Assembly: GCA_021209875.1 (NCBI GenBank)
Contig: JAGYVD010000008.1
Location: 1,921,501-1,985,500, forward strand
DNA: 64,000 nucleotides
DNA from: Rosellinia necatrix
Taxonomy: Eukaryota; Ascomycota; Sordariomycetes; Xylariales; Xylariaceae
Direction: 5' to 3'
The first letter of the stretch is position 1. Each line of letters starts with the position of its first letter. Shown here piece after piece: positions 50,654 through 62,400 of this stretch. Below the pieces are notes generated by a model. That model saw only the letters and a list, made by a program, of their open reading frames with translations. It was not told the origin of the DNA and ran no database searches. The position numbers and the translations under genes are program-made.

Positions 50654-51912
50654 TTACAAACGGCTCGTCCTCCCCTTGGATTCGTCCAAAAACTGCAAAT
50701 TAACTGGCGAGATCGCTTTTCCTGTCTCGAAGTAGCTGACAATATTCTGCATGCCCATCGCTTCAAATCCGACGTGAGAACCGACAGATGCGCCGGCATT
50801 GTGCGAGAGCAATTCAACATTCTTCATCGCCGCCAATTCGGGGTTGACTTGCGGCTCGTATTCGTGTACGTCGAGCCCGGCCGCGGCGATATGTCCCGAC
50901 TTCAAGGCATCGATGAGCGCGGCTTCGTCTATCAGCTTGCCGCGAGCGATGTTGATGATTCGGGAACCGGACTTGAATTTGCGGAATAGGGGGGCGGACA
51001 GAAGCTTGTCCCCAGCGAATGGCGTGGCGACCACCACGCAATCCGCCTTGCCTAGTAAGCCCTCGAGGTCCTTCTCATACACGGCTTCCGTCTCGGCCTC
51101 GATATTCGGCGGCATACGCACGATGTCGTTATACATGATCTTCATGTCGAGGGCGCGGTACGCCTTTTCGGCGATGCGACGGCCGATGCGTCCATAACCG
51201 ATTATTCCGAGCGTGTGGCCGGACGGGTTCTGGCTTATGGACGCCAAGTTCCGGTTGGCGTCTACAAACTGGTCTGGGGAAGCGGATCGAGCGGCGATGG
51301 CGGACCATGGGAGGTGACGGAAAGTGCTGATTATGAAATACAGCGCTACGTCGGCGACGCTTTCTGTACATGCCGCTGCGGCATTACAATAGATAACACC
51401 TGAATGAAAACATTCTCTGTTAGCCCAACACACGTGTTTAGTAGCATGGCGTGATAGGACGCGAGAATACAAGACAAAGGAATAAGAAGGCTCATGAACT
51501 CACCTTTCTTTGCCATGGCCTTCGTATCGACCCAATCGAAGCCAGCCCCGGCGCTTGCGAATATACGGCATGAGTCAGGCAAGAGTGAGATTAGCTCCTC
51601 GTCCCAATTGCCCATTTCACCACCGGTATTCCAAAACGGTCGATACATGGCCACAAAATCGCCGAATTTCTTGGATCGCAAGGCCGCTTTGAAGTCATTT
51701 CGGTTCATGCTGCTCAAATTGTGCTACTTAGCGCGACGTTCATAAGGGTTTGTCAAAAAAAAAAAAAGGGGGGGAAAGGAGGTCAAAGCACGAAGGGCAT
51801 TTGACACTCACCTATAAGACCTCTGAATGTCGAACTTGGATTTAAATTCGGTGTATGCATCGTGGTTCCAACGGATGTCATCGCCTAGATGGAGGACAAT
51901 CGGTTTTCCCAT
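50654..51912 (-). CDS. D-isomer-specific 2-hydroxyacid dehydrogenase
   Basis: Three exons (51912-51812, 51709-51504, 51399-50654) with introns of 102 and 104 bp give 350 aa. The nucleotide-binding domain carries LGIIGYGRIGRRIAEKAY (GxGxxG). Catalytic residues are seen as the Arg of NIARGKLIDEAALIDAL, the Glu of LDVHEYEP and the His of LLSHNAGAS. The N-terminal catalytic half includes FASAGAGFDWVDTKAMAKKG and, after splicing, VIYCNAAAACTESVADVAL. The enzyme interconverts 2-oxoacids and D-2-hydroxyacids with NAD(P)H. The glyoxylate/hydroxypyruvate-reductase group is the best guess. Cytosolic or peroxisomal location cannot be read. It stands alone and is not obviously tied to its neighbours. Confidence 0.93.
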
Positions 51913-53996
51913 CTCGACGGTTGCTTAATCGAGAGTCTGCCGTGGTCGTTTGCTTTACACTTTGTCGGTTGAACCTCACAATTTACAATATTGGCATATG
52001 AGGCTGCAGATGTACGTGGACCGGGCAGGCTATAAACTACAACTACAACTAAGGGACAAGGGATTTACGGTTCTTATATTAATCGAGCTCAGGCCCGATG
52101 GACTCCTGTTCGTCGACTTTGTTTTCTTTTTCGGCTTCTCCACCCTACCCTACCCTCTCTTGGCGCACCGGTGCCAGAGTAGCTCATCTCGCAGGTTTTG
52201 ACTCTCCCCAGGCCATCGAATGCAGCAATTTGCTTGGACCATCCCCCCCCACGCTATTTCTCCGCTACGGGCGCTACTGCATGAATCAAAAACCTGGGGA
52301 AAGGACAAACATCGCGACTCGGCGATTTTAACCTCATCTGTTAATTTGCAGCCGTGCAGGTTCAGGGTTCCTCAAAATGGCAGTTCCTTCCTAACGACAC
52401 CGACTCGGTAGCCCGGGATAAATACCGATTAAGAAGACGCGTGGGGAACCCCGGGGTATATGCAACTATTCAAAACATACAAATATGCCTTTCCCCGGTT
52501 CCGGATTTTGGTAGTTTGAGAGTTCCAAGGTTATTATTATTATCCAATTATGTTATTGTTTAACGGAACAGATGACTGCCATGGCGGCGTTTTGCTCGGG
52601 AAATAAAATAAAATAAAAATAACATCATATAGCTAATTCTTTATAACATTGCATATGCATTCAACAGCGAACGCAGCCACGCCTAACCAGCGCCTGGCCA
52701 ACCCTCTGCAGAGGTCACACGAGCAAACTCTCCATGGGTTGGGAGAATAGGATAGAAAATTCAATTGTCAGATGGCGAAACCCCAGTCCCAGAAACCGAA
52801 AACCTGACACTTCGTAAGTCGTCAGCATTTGCACACCAGCATTCGCATTTGGGATTTTATCGAGTTGCTGGCCCTGCCGTTTTCAGCCTGAAATACATTC
52901 CAAATGGAGTGCAGTACGTGCAGGTGCGGCGTTGAATTTCGGTTGTCTGAGCACGCGGAGCACAGCGCGGGTCCAATTAGTCCAATCATGGCAAAGGGTG
53001 GTCGGCTATTCATTATTCATCTCATGCGAGGATGATACATGATTATCCCAACTTCTCTTAAAGCTGTGATACAATTAATGGTTGACTACTAGTACGCACC
53101 TACATAGCCTAACTATACGGAATCATTTTAGGGGTGCAGTTAATGATGATGATGATGATGATGCCATCGTCAGCTAAAATCAATTATAATTACGTAGGAG
53201 ACATTTTAGCCAATGAAAAAAAAACCCCAAACGTGATGTGCCGGCAGATCAACCCAGGAGAACTCGAAATCTGGTCGTCCATGTTCGAGTTACATGCCCC
53301 AAAAGGAATGTAACCACGGAGCCTTAGCGAAGCAGCCGACCCGGGCAGAACCAAGGTCGGTCGCCATGCTGGGGGCAGACACGAGCTATGACACTCGAAT
53401 ACGCTGCGGCGCTCGAGAATAGGCAGGTACAATACTCGGCTTTCGCTCGGCGAGCTGCGTCTGCTATATATACAAGTCTACCTAGTCAGCTCCAGCGCGC
53501 CTGCTCTGGACCCGACAGCAGTCTATGGTCTATGCGGGTGGGACCTGCCCGCGAGGAGAGAAACCAATCACGTCATCGAGGGACCTGATTATGCCTATAT
53601 TCTCCGAGAACCGCCGAAGATAAGCCCGATAAGCTCGATCCCGCCCCAAGTTTTCCTCGAGGTATATATTCGATTATACCTTATACCGGCATTCTTATCT
53701 TTTCCCATCGCCCGCCCGCAAATCCTGGTGGCGTATGAGCTCCTATATCGGCGGCAATAGTACCACGCCCACCCAACCAACACACACCTTGCCAACGAAC
53801 CCCCAAGCCATATGCTGCAGTGCAGTGCCGACTCACCGATCGACCGCCTTTGAGTATTTTTTTTTTTTTTCGTACCAGACGTTCCGACCCGCCCGTGAGC
53901 CAAAGAACGATCTTCGACGACCGGGGTCCGTGTGGAGATCGCGCGAGTGAGAGCGAGAGTGAGATTGAGCGCGGGGTAGACGGGGACAGCAGACAG

Positions 53997-54030
<34 letters not shown>

Positions 54031-54072
54031 AGACAGACGGACGGACGGACGGACGGACGGGTAGACAAAACG
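51913..54072. other. Intergenic region shared by two divergent genes
   Basis: About 2.2 kb between the dehydrogenase and the carrier, which are transcribed away from each other. An ATG microsatellite (about 53,142-53,163) is present. Nothing else coding is supported. Confidence 0.5.
53986..54062. repeat. (CAGA)n/(CGGA)n tetranucleotide repeats in carrier 5' leader
   Basis: Alternating blocks of ACAG and ACGG tetranucleotides end 10 bp before the carrier start codon. The array is likely transcribed as 5' UTR and hypervariable. Confidence 0.9.
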
Positions 54073-55233
54073 ATGGCGGCTGCAGCAGAAGATGTCCTCG
54101 CCGAAGGAGGCTCACTCGACACGGCGAAGGACCTGTTCGCAGGCGCAGCGGGGGGGAATTGCGCAGGTATTAATTGGTGAGTTTACCGGATCCCGTCACC
54201 AAATTCGATGCCGTTGCCGGCTCCCCTGCACACAAGGCAACATCGCAAACCCCCCATCGAACCCAGTCCTCATCACCCCCAGCAAACGGAGTCATGAACA
54301 TATCTAGAACTTTAACACCCGAATCTACGACGCGCAAGAAACACTACTCCCTGACAAAAAAAAAAAAAGCCCACGAAGCTAACCTCGTAAAAAAAAAAAC
54401 CCCCCCCCGCATCGCAGGCCAACCCTTCGACATAGTCAAGGTGCGCCTCCAGACGACGACGCACTACCGCTCGGCCCTGGACGCCGCGGCGAGCATCTAC
54501 GCCAAGGAGGGGCCCCTGGCCTTCTACAAGGGCACGCTGACGCCGCTCCTCGGGATCGGGGCCTGCGTGTCGATCCAGTTCGGCGCCTTCGGGTTCGCGA
54601 CGCGGTACTTCGAGTCCGCCAACGGCGGGGCCGGCGGGGCCCCCCCTGGGTTACGGCCAGTACTACGCGGCCGGCGCGTTCGCGGGGCTCGCGAACTCGG
54701 CGGTCTCGGGCCCCGTGGAGCACGTGCGGATCCGGATGCAGACGCAGCCGCACGGCGCCGCGCGGCTGTACACCGGGCCTCTCGACTGTCTCCGCCAACT
54801 CGCGGCCGCGCCGGGGGGCGGCCTCCTCCGCGGCGTGTACCGCGGCCAGGCCGTGACGCTGCTGCGCGAGGCCCAGGCCTACGGCGTCTGGTTCCTCGCC
54901 TTCGAGTGGATGATGGCCGCCGACGCCCGCCGCAACCGCCTCGCCCGCCGCGACCAGGTCCCCGCCTACAAGGTCGCCCTCTACGGCGGCCTCGCCGGCG
55001 AGGCCCTCTGGCTCGCCAGCTACCCCCTCGACGTCGTCAAGAGCAAGATGCAGACCGACGGCTTCGGCCCCGCCATGCGCTACCCTTCCATGCGCGCCTG
55101 CTTCGCCCACACCTGGCGCGCCGAGGGCCTCCGCGGCTTCTGGAAGGGCATCGCTCCTACCCTCCTCCGCGCCATGCCCGTCAGCGCCGGCACCTTCGCC
55201 GTCGTCGAGGCCACCCGCCGCGCCATCAGTTGA
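54073..55233 (+). CDS. Mitochondrial carrier, carnitine/acylcarnitine type, with two frame breaks
   Basis: Two exons (54073-54176 and 54418-55233) separated by a 241-bp intron. All three carrier repeats are present, with the signature PxD/ExxK/R three times: QPFDIVKVRLQ, GPVEHVRIRMQ and YPLDVVKSKMQ, plus GTLTPLLGIGACVSIQFG and GQAVTLLREAQAYG as in Crc1/CACT. It would exchange acylcarnitine for carnitine across the inner mitochondrial membrane. As given, the frame breaks twice, each time by one extra base in a 7-base run: G 54150-54156 in exon 1 and C 54640-54646 in exon 2. With six-base runs the gene would encode 305 aa, the normal family length. Splice sites and codon bias are otherwise pristine, so a sequencing error is the likelier cause. 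Exon 2 is very GC-rich. Confidence 0.88.
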
Positions 55234-55602
55234 TCGGGGATCGGGGATCGGGGATCGGGGATCGGGGATCGGGAACCGGGGATCGCGATGAGACGTGGGT
55301 GAGCGGGGAGATGTTGATTGGTGAAGATGTGGGTGTGCATGTGTGCGTGTGTGCATGTGTGCCTGTCTTACTTTTTAAGTCTGCGCTACAGATTCTCTAG
55401 CATTTATATGGATATGGGTGGATAGACAACGCAAAAAAGCGAATCCGAGAGGCTGCTAAGCCTCCCTTCATTTTTCATTATTTTTTTTTTTTTCTTCTTT
55501 TTTTTCCCCCCTCCCCCTTTCCGTATGGGATATTCAACAATAGGGCACGGTCGGCACGCATAGATGTGAAGAGGGTTTGGCCATGGTTTAGTTGTCTACG
55601 TC
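55234..55602. other. Convergent intergenic region
   Basis: The 3' ends of the carrier (plus) and RINT1 (minus) face each other. T and C runs at 55,481-55,517. No gene. Confidence 0.6.
55236..55285. repeat. GGGGATC tandem repeat after carrier stop
   Basis: Six or so copies of a 7-bp unit (GGGGATC), one imperfect, start right at the stop codon of the carrier and probably lie in its 3' UTR. Confidence 0.85.
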
Positions 55603-58125
55603 TTATTCGCTATTCTCAACCCTCCTCTGCAGGATCTTCCGCGCATTGGTAGGGGTTAACGATTCCAGACCCAATTCAGCCAGCATCTTCTTGGCTTCCG
55701 TGTTATCTGTAAAGACGCGATCGTTCGCCTGCTGCAGGGTGATTCCCTCGTTGCCGGCTTCCACGGGGAGATTTAAGAGCTGTGCCCCATCCCGGAGCGT
55801 ACCCAATATCGACGATCCATCCGGGATATGGCGATCGATTAGAGAGAAGATTGCTCGTAAATCTCGTACAAATTGAGCTGCGCCTAGAGTTGTAAAGTTC
55901 TGCCCCAGAAGAACGTCTCCCCATAAAGTGTCTTGAAGTTTCTCAAGCGCTGTACGCCAAAGTCGTCGATACGCAGCTGTACTTAGGGCGCTTTCTAAGA
56001 ATGTTAGGTTTCGTTTGAGGATCTAGTGACCTGTTAGCCGCGACCATATCCTAATATCGTACTCACACACCTTCAAGGGCTCATCAAGTTCCGGGGTTAT
56101 TGCAAGCTGGGAAGGATCAACTGTCTTCATTAGTATATACTGTGAAGTCGAAATAGTGGCCGTTAACTACTCACTGTTCGATTCATTGCTTATAGTGGCC
56201 CATTGGGGTTTGCCCAGATATGGCCGAAAGGCCTTCTGATGAGAATCGATTAATGCCGAGATCAAGTACTCGTCGGCAGTCTTACGCCTGAACGCATAAG
56301 CCGCAATAGTTTCATCGAACAAGATGCCTGTGTCTTCATCTGTCCCCACAGCCGACGAAATGCGGCCTTTGACGTCTTCATGGCTCATCCCGCCGGCAAG
56401 GGTCTCTTGATCACCATTCTCGCGCGCTCGTGATTGAAGTTCCTCCCACAGAGTAATAAAAAACTGTGAAGGGTTAGCAGCGCAAGTATGATGGCGTCCG
56501 GAGTTTGTACCCACCTCTTCGTTACTCCAGTCCTTCAGAGTGGCGACAATATGGTCGGAGCTTCCGAGTACTTTACAAAGCGTCTCAAAAGCGCCTGTCC
56601 CTTCCAAAGCTGCCGCTTGCTCTCGTGTGACACCGTGTAAAGTCCGGCCGATGGTTGAGGTTATGGTGTAATACGCATCCAACGAATCTTTGAGACGATC
56701 GTGATATTCATCCAATACTTCGAGTTGGATGTCGATGAGAAAGCGGAGCTTATGGGAGAATCGGTGGACACGCTCATATTGAGAGGTGATAGTCTTGAGC
56801 AGGTCTGTCACTCGTACAGCTCCATGCGTGGGCTTCATTTTACCGGGTGTGCTGTAATCATAGTCAATATTTCTCGCGTCGGCTGAGCTGAGTATGGAGC
56901 GAAAGCGGTCAAGAGCGAATTCTTTCTCAGCTTCCAGCCAAGCGTCGAAGTGCTTGTCTAAGACTTCGGATGCCAGACCGGGCCAGCCCTCTTCGCCATA
57001 GCCACCGTCGTAGTCAAACCTTGACCGTAGTTCGTCGTCCATATTCATGATTTGTATCATGGCGCTACTAAGAAATTGCGGGTTCTTGATGCCTTCTTGG
57101 ACCACGGTTTCAATCTTTTCTCTCATAATCGGCAGCATAGCTGTGATAAGGGCGCAAGCTGGGTCGAGGTAAATAGATACATCGCCGACGGTAGTATCAC
57201 GGAACCGTGAGAATAGGACGTGTCCAACATTCTCCCGAAAGAAGCCCTCCCACTTTTCAATCAACGATAAGAACTGGGGGATGCAGAATGTCCCAAACGA
57301 CTGCGGGGTGCTCGTTGCATTGTTGCCCAGGAACTGGAACTTGAACCATTGAGCGAACGGCTTCGCCATGACTTCAAACGGCAGTAGAATGACTGCGCCT
57401 TCGGAATATAGCACTTCGGGAGTCTGTAGATCAACAAGCTTCTCAAAGCACTGCAACCACTCCGAGTCCATATTGCTATTCACGTCGATTCCATGCGGCC
57501 AATTGCGGTTCTTCAGGACACCCTCCATCTCCTGGGACATGATGTCCTTCATTTCCCGCCAGAGGGACTCGGTTGTGTGTTCGACGTGCTCGACGAGATG
57601 GGTGGCGGCGCCGTCGGCGGGGCCCTGCAGTTCACCGAGCCGGGCACACAGCTGTCTCAAGCGCGTGTACGGCTCGAGGGCGGCCTTGGGGCTATGGGGC
57701 AGGTGGGAGCGCGCCTGCAGTCGCATGGTTTCCACATCGTGAAGCAGCGACACGTACTGGCACGCCAACTCGACCTTGTGCAGCTGTCGCATGGGCCCTT
57801 CGAGGCGCTGGATGGCCTCGTCCGGGGCGGTCGAGTTTGCGACAATCCTGAGACGGGCGTCTATGCTCTGCTGCAGCGCGTGGAACTCGTCGATGGACTG
57901 GGCAAGGCCGCCCTGGCGATCCTGGGCCGAACGGCGGGCGTCTTCGAGTTCGCGCACGGCATCGTCAAGCTGGGTCTGCAGCTGGCTGCGTTGGGCCTCC
58001 ACGCTGGCGATTAGACTGTCGAGGATCTCGAAATCGGCCGTCGACTGGAGCTTGTCGTCGAGGTAGTCTTCCAGTCGGATGTCGGGCTCCATCGAGTGGG
58101 CGCGTGTGAACGAGCTGGTCGCCAT
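55603..58125 (-). CDS. RINT-1/TIP20-family vesicle tether (Dsl1 complex)
   Basis: Four exons (58125-56515, 56463-56175, 56120-56071, 56022-55603) give 789 aa, the usual length for fungal RINT1/Tip20 proteins. The N-terminus (residues about 20-110) is a predicted coiled coil (SLIASVEAQRSQLQTQLDDA, VRELEDARRSAQDRQ). The conserved TIP-1 domain follows, with LIEKWEGFFRENVG, FDAWLEAEKEFALDRF and LWRTALEKLQDTLWGDVLL. The protein would act in the Dsl1/NRZ complex that tethers COPI vesicles to the ER, and the mammalian homologue also binds Rad50. The first intron is only 51 bp, in frame and stop-free, but has donor GTGGGT, branch-like GCTAAC and acceptor ACAG. Its removal joins SNEE to FFITLWEEL, as expected for the family. 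Introns 2 and 3 are 54 and 48 bp. Single-copy housekeeping gene. Confidence 0.92.
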
Positions 58126-59337
58126 GGCTGTCGGTTGTGTCGACCCGACTCGACTCGGATAACGGTGGTGTTATTGCCTTGGCAGGTACCTACCTACCTG
58201 GATTTAGTTGTTGGAGGTGACGTGTGGCTATGTTTGTTCAAGGCCCAACGATTCGCCCTGTATGTGATTATATTATACATGTGTAATACTATCTATGTGC
58301 TTATAGCGTATTCTTATATCGAGACTATGCATGTAATAGTAGCTAATGGCGGGGTTATAAAGAGGTGGAGAAGGTAACAAACAGCCCAAGCCCACATTAG
58401 ACACAAATTCAACAGAACGTTCGCAAAGCCTCAGGATTTGAAGAATAACCTAACACCGGGGAGTGTACTGGCTATTCACCGAACGACATAACATAATTTA
58501 TGGGGGGACGAACATGCGACCATGACTTTCATCCTTCTCTCCAAGTCGTCGTCAATCCATTTCTGAACGCATGATCGACAGTCAACGGGAGACTTTCCTT
58601 TTCACGGAATACCTTTTCACGGAATACCACCACAGCGCTATGTCGGCAGACCACTAATCAAGTAGAATGTTACTGAGTCGGGGATTGCCATAAGCTACCT
58701 AGCAGTGTATGTGTGGATATAACTAGTGTATGCTTTATCTAGCTAAAACCGCCGCATAGTGGCCGGGATCTTGAAAACGTACACTATACAGTGGACTGCC
58801 CTTATATACCTAGGTATATGCTCTATAGGCCCACTTCCACTAGGCCTGACGCTATAAGGGTCGCTCTGTAGGAGCTGACCTAGAGGCAGTACGTACGTAC
58901 GTCGTCGCTCAGTCACAAAGTCTTCAGGACGTTTCAGACCAAGGGGTAAGTAACCCAGCCAGCGACGCGGCTCTAACTATAGGTAACTACCCACTATAAT
59001 TGTAAGCCCGGCCTTACTATATCTAGTAGCCACTTCCAGGTGCCACAGGGATCGAGACAGTCGGAGTCCCTTCACGCAGGTCGTATGCGCTGGCTCTGGC
59101 AATTCGCTTCGCTCCAAACAGCCTAGTCGACGGTCAAATATCTTGCAAATATGCACATGTTGTGGCTATTGTCTTGGATAATCGTCGTCGTCGTCATCAC
59201 CGTCATCCGGATCGTCATTGTCGCTGGCACCGTGCCCACCTAGGCTCTGGCCTGAGGACGGGCGTGCTTGTTGCGTGCTGTTCGTGTCGGTGGCGTCGTT
59301 ATGTCGCATGTGGGGTACTTTCTCTGGGATGCCCTTT
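58126..59337. other. Intergenic DNA between RINT1 and RLI1
   Basis: No gene seen. A 15-bp tandem duplication (TTTTCACGGAATACC) lies at about 58,598-58,627, and a GTACGTACGTAC stretch at about 58,890-58,901. TAGGTACC-type motifs occur near 58,186 and 58,808. Confidence 0.55.
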
Positions 59338-61925
59338 TCAACTACTTTTGGCTGCGTCCTCCAAGAAGAACTGAAATCTTGTCAGGAATCTCACGTCGAC
59401 GACCGTTAACACGTGAATTTGACTTACGTAGTTGCCGCTCAGTTTCTGTTCCTGGTCCAATTGAGAATCCATCTTGTTGATTCGGGGACGGAAGTTCTGG
59501 GTATCACGCTACAAATCTCAAAGTCAGCGCCCAAACATTCGTTGTTACCTCAACGTCCATAAAAAGCCGGAAAGCGCAATAGTATAATGTGAATGGAATA
59601 GAACCTACGCGAAATGTCACATCTAGGGCCTTGAGGAATTTGTTGCATCCCGTGAGGAGAGACTCGGCCTTGTTGGCATGGGCCTTGATACCCGGCTGCC
59701 CATCGAAGACGATGACTCGATCGGCGAGGTAAGTGGACATAAGGAAATCATGTTCGACGACAAAGGCTGTCTTTTTAGAGTTCATGATCCATCGCTTGAT
59801 AACTTTCGAGGCTGCAATACGCTGCTCCGAGTCCAGATACCTGTCATATGAACTGTCAGCAATGACCGTCTGAAATGCCCTTCCAGCAGAAGGTAACGGC
59901 CAGCTAGCGGAGCACAAGTTAAAATGATCATGAGGACTCACGCGCTCGGCTCATCGATAACATAGACATCCGCCGGTTTACCGAGAGCTAGTACAATAGC
60001 CACACGTTGGAGTTCTCCACCGGAGAGGAGTTTGACCTCTTGGTCAATGAAGCTCTCTAGCTGAAGAGGCTTTACAACCTCTGTTTGAAACTGTGGAAGA
60101 AGGAAGGCAGTACGAATCTTCTTGAAGAAAAGTTGGCGAACAGTGCCCTCAAATCGGGGGTTGATCGTTTGTGGCTTCATGGAGATCGACATCTCAGGCC
60201 TATCATCTGATTAGTAGCCACAAGCGGGATCTACACTGTTCTACTCACATCTTGGAAGTTCCGTCTGGTTTGAGTATGCCAGCCAGCATCTTGCAGAAAG
60301 TGGTTTTTCCTGTGCCATTCTCGCCAAACATAACTATGATCTCCGAGTCGGTAAAGTCACCAGCATCGATGTTCAGCTAGTCAATTCAGCTCTATCAGCG
60401 GCATATTCATTGGTAAAGGAGAGTGGGGAACCTCAGCTTACCTCAAAGTTGCCCATGGTTTTTTGCATCGCAGGGTATTGGAATGCGCGAGACTATAGAC
60501 GGTCAACATCATGCCCCAAATTCAATAATTCGCATTCTTGGAGCTGGGAAGGACGTGCCTTTTCGGATAGGAACTCGTCGGCGCTTTCGGCCATCTTGAA
60601 GGTGAGGGACTCCTCACGGAATCGAAGATTCTCTGTGGGAATATAGCCGTCGAGGAAGATGTTGATGCCTTCGCGAACTGAGTACGGGAGTGTGACGACG
60701 CCGTACACACCGGGCTTGCCGTATAAGACGCACACAAAATCGCTGATGTAGTCGAGCACACTCAAGTCGTGTTCAACGACAATAATATAGTTATTGTCTT
60801 TGCTTAGCGAGCGAATAGTGGCGGCGGCTTTGAGTCTTTGTTTAATGTCGAGGAATGAGCTAGGCTCATCAAAGAGGTAGCTGGGAGTTCAATCAGCATC
60901 ACCCGAGGTGAAAGTTGTGAAGGCTGACACACATATCCTTTTGCTGGACGCAGACCAAGCCAAGAGCGAACCGCTGAAGCTCACCACCAGAAAGGTGAGC
61001 GACATCACGGTCGTGGAGATGTTTCAGCTCCAAAACATCGAGAACAGTATCCAAGTTTCCCATACTGGCGTCGGCTTGCTTATCGAAAAGGGCGCCCACG
61101 GTTTTCTCAGGGCCTCGGATAGCCTTAGGAATCTGGTCTACGTATTGCGGTTTGACGACAGCTTGGAGGTCATCCTCCAGCAGCTTCGTAAAATAAGTCT
61201 GCAGCTCAGAACCGCGGAAGTAGCGAATCACAGCTGCCCAATCCGGCGCATCTTCGAATAGCCGTCCTAGGTTCGGCTTGAGCTTGCCGGCAAGGACTTT
61301 TAGCGCGGTGCTCTTGCCGATACCATTGGTACCCACGAGGCCGAGAACCTGGCCCGGTCTGGGGGTGGGCAGACTATAGTGCGTAACTGTCAGACATTTT
61401 CACAGTTCTTGGTAGATGTGGGCTAGCTAACCGGTGAAGCTTAAAGGTATTAGGCCCATATCGATGAGTGACCATGGAATCCAAGTTCGTCGGCAGATTG
61501 ATGATGTTGATGGCTCCGAAAGGGCATTTCTTTGGGCAAATGCCGCAGCCAACGCACCTAATGGCTTCAGGTTTTAGTAATCTATACGTGACGCTCGCAG
61601 GTGGCAGGCCAAAGCCGGAGAGTGCGCCGTTCGCCCACAGCTGGATGACTCTATGACTGGATGACTCTATGGCTAGGACAGAGCCTGAGTCTCAGATGAA
61701 TGCACTTACAGCGACTCCGAGATGAAAGCAAGGTTGGAGGCTGGAGTGACCTCAATGCATAGTTTGCCACTACGCACCACAGGGCATGACTTGCGACATT
61801 CCTGTTTGCACTTCTTGGGCTTGCATTTGTCGCTACTGACGATAGCGACACTGTTCGATAAGTCAGCATCTAAGCAAACCTCGACTACCCATGCCTCGCA
61901 CGCACCGGGTTAGTTTGTCTGCCAT
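59338..61925 (-). CDS. RLI1: Rli1/ABCE1 ribosome-recycling iron-sulphur ABC ATPase
   Basis: Eleven exons: 61925-61906, 61850-61710, 61557-61432, 61373-60933, 60880-60559, 60492-60442, 60376-60249, 60199-59942, 59840-59609, 59508-59428 and 59370-59338. They close to 610 aa, as in yeast Rli1. The N-terminal two 4Fe-4S motifs are clear ([33 protein letters not shown]). The first ABC has GTNGIGKST (Walker A), [13 protein letters not shown] and DEPSSFLD. The second has [20 protein letters not shown] and DEPSAYLD. The conserved hinge and H-loop ([15 protein letters not shown]) are present. Rli1 splits 80S/40S complexes after termination and is essential. Intron 5 begins GC (AAG/GCACGT) rather than GT: no GT gives the right phase there, and the GC choice joins SEK to SRAFQYP as in homologues. 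Intron 2 holds a 15-bp tandem duplication. Confidence 0.96.
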
Positions 61926-62400
61926 GGTGGCCTTTGCGAGGGGCCCGAGGGCGTCGTGCTGCGCGGTCGATGACAGACGAGTCGGGCTCTGAGCAGGGAC
62001 GGTACGCAGGCGACTCGGATAATCTGGAAGGCAGAGGTAGAGCCTAAGGGTGGTGGGATGACCGTCGTTAACGTCGTCGTCGTTATCGTCGTCGTTGTCG
62101 TCGATCGAGAAAAGTTGTTACAATAAGTAGGTAGCTAGCTGTGTACCCCGCGCCCATGATTCTACATTTTCTATTAGTGTGCCGTAAGAATGTGGATCTC
62201 TACCAGGTTCGGTAGTGGGCAATGGTGGGGGGTGGCTGGACTGTGGCTGATGCAACCAGTCAGCTACGAGGTATTACGCATTTATGTACATAAATATGGA
62301 GTACATGGATATGTTGGTATGTACCTATGTGCACAGGTGGATACGAATAAATCATTTATTGATTGGGTTCTACTAGGGTCAGGGCTCCACCACCCAACTT
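61926..62400. other. Upstream region of RLI1
   Basis: Promoter and 5' leader of RLI1, with a CGTCGTT-type repeat (62,065-62,105). No further gene. Composition falls to AT-rich toward 62,400. Confidence 0.55.

Noticed and set aside
54174..55400. 408-codon frame across the carrier intron and exon 2
   Set aside because: It reads through the intron and switches off the carrier frame after the C7 run; family alignment supports the spliced carrier instead.
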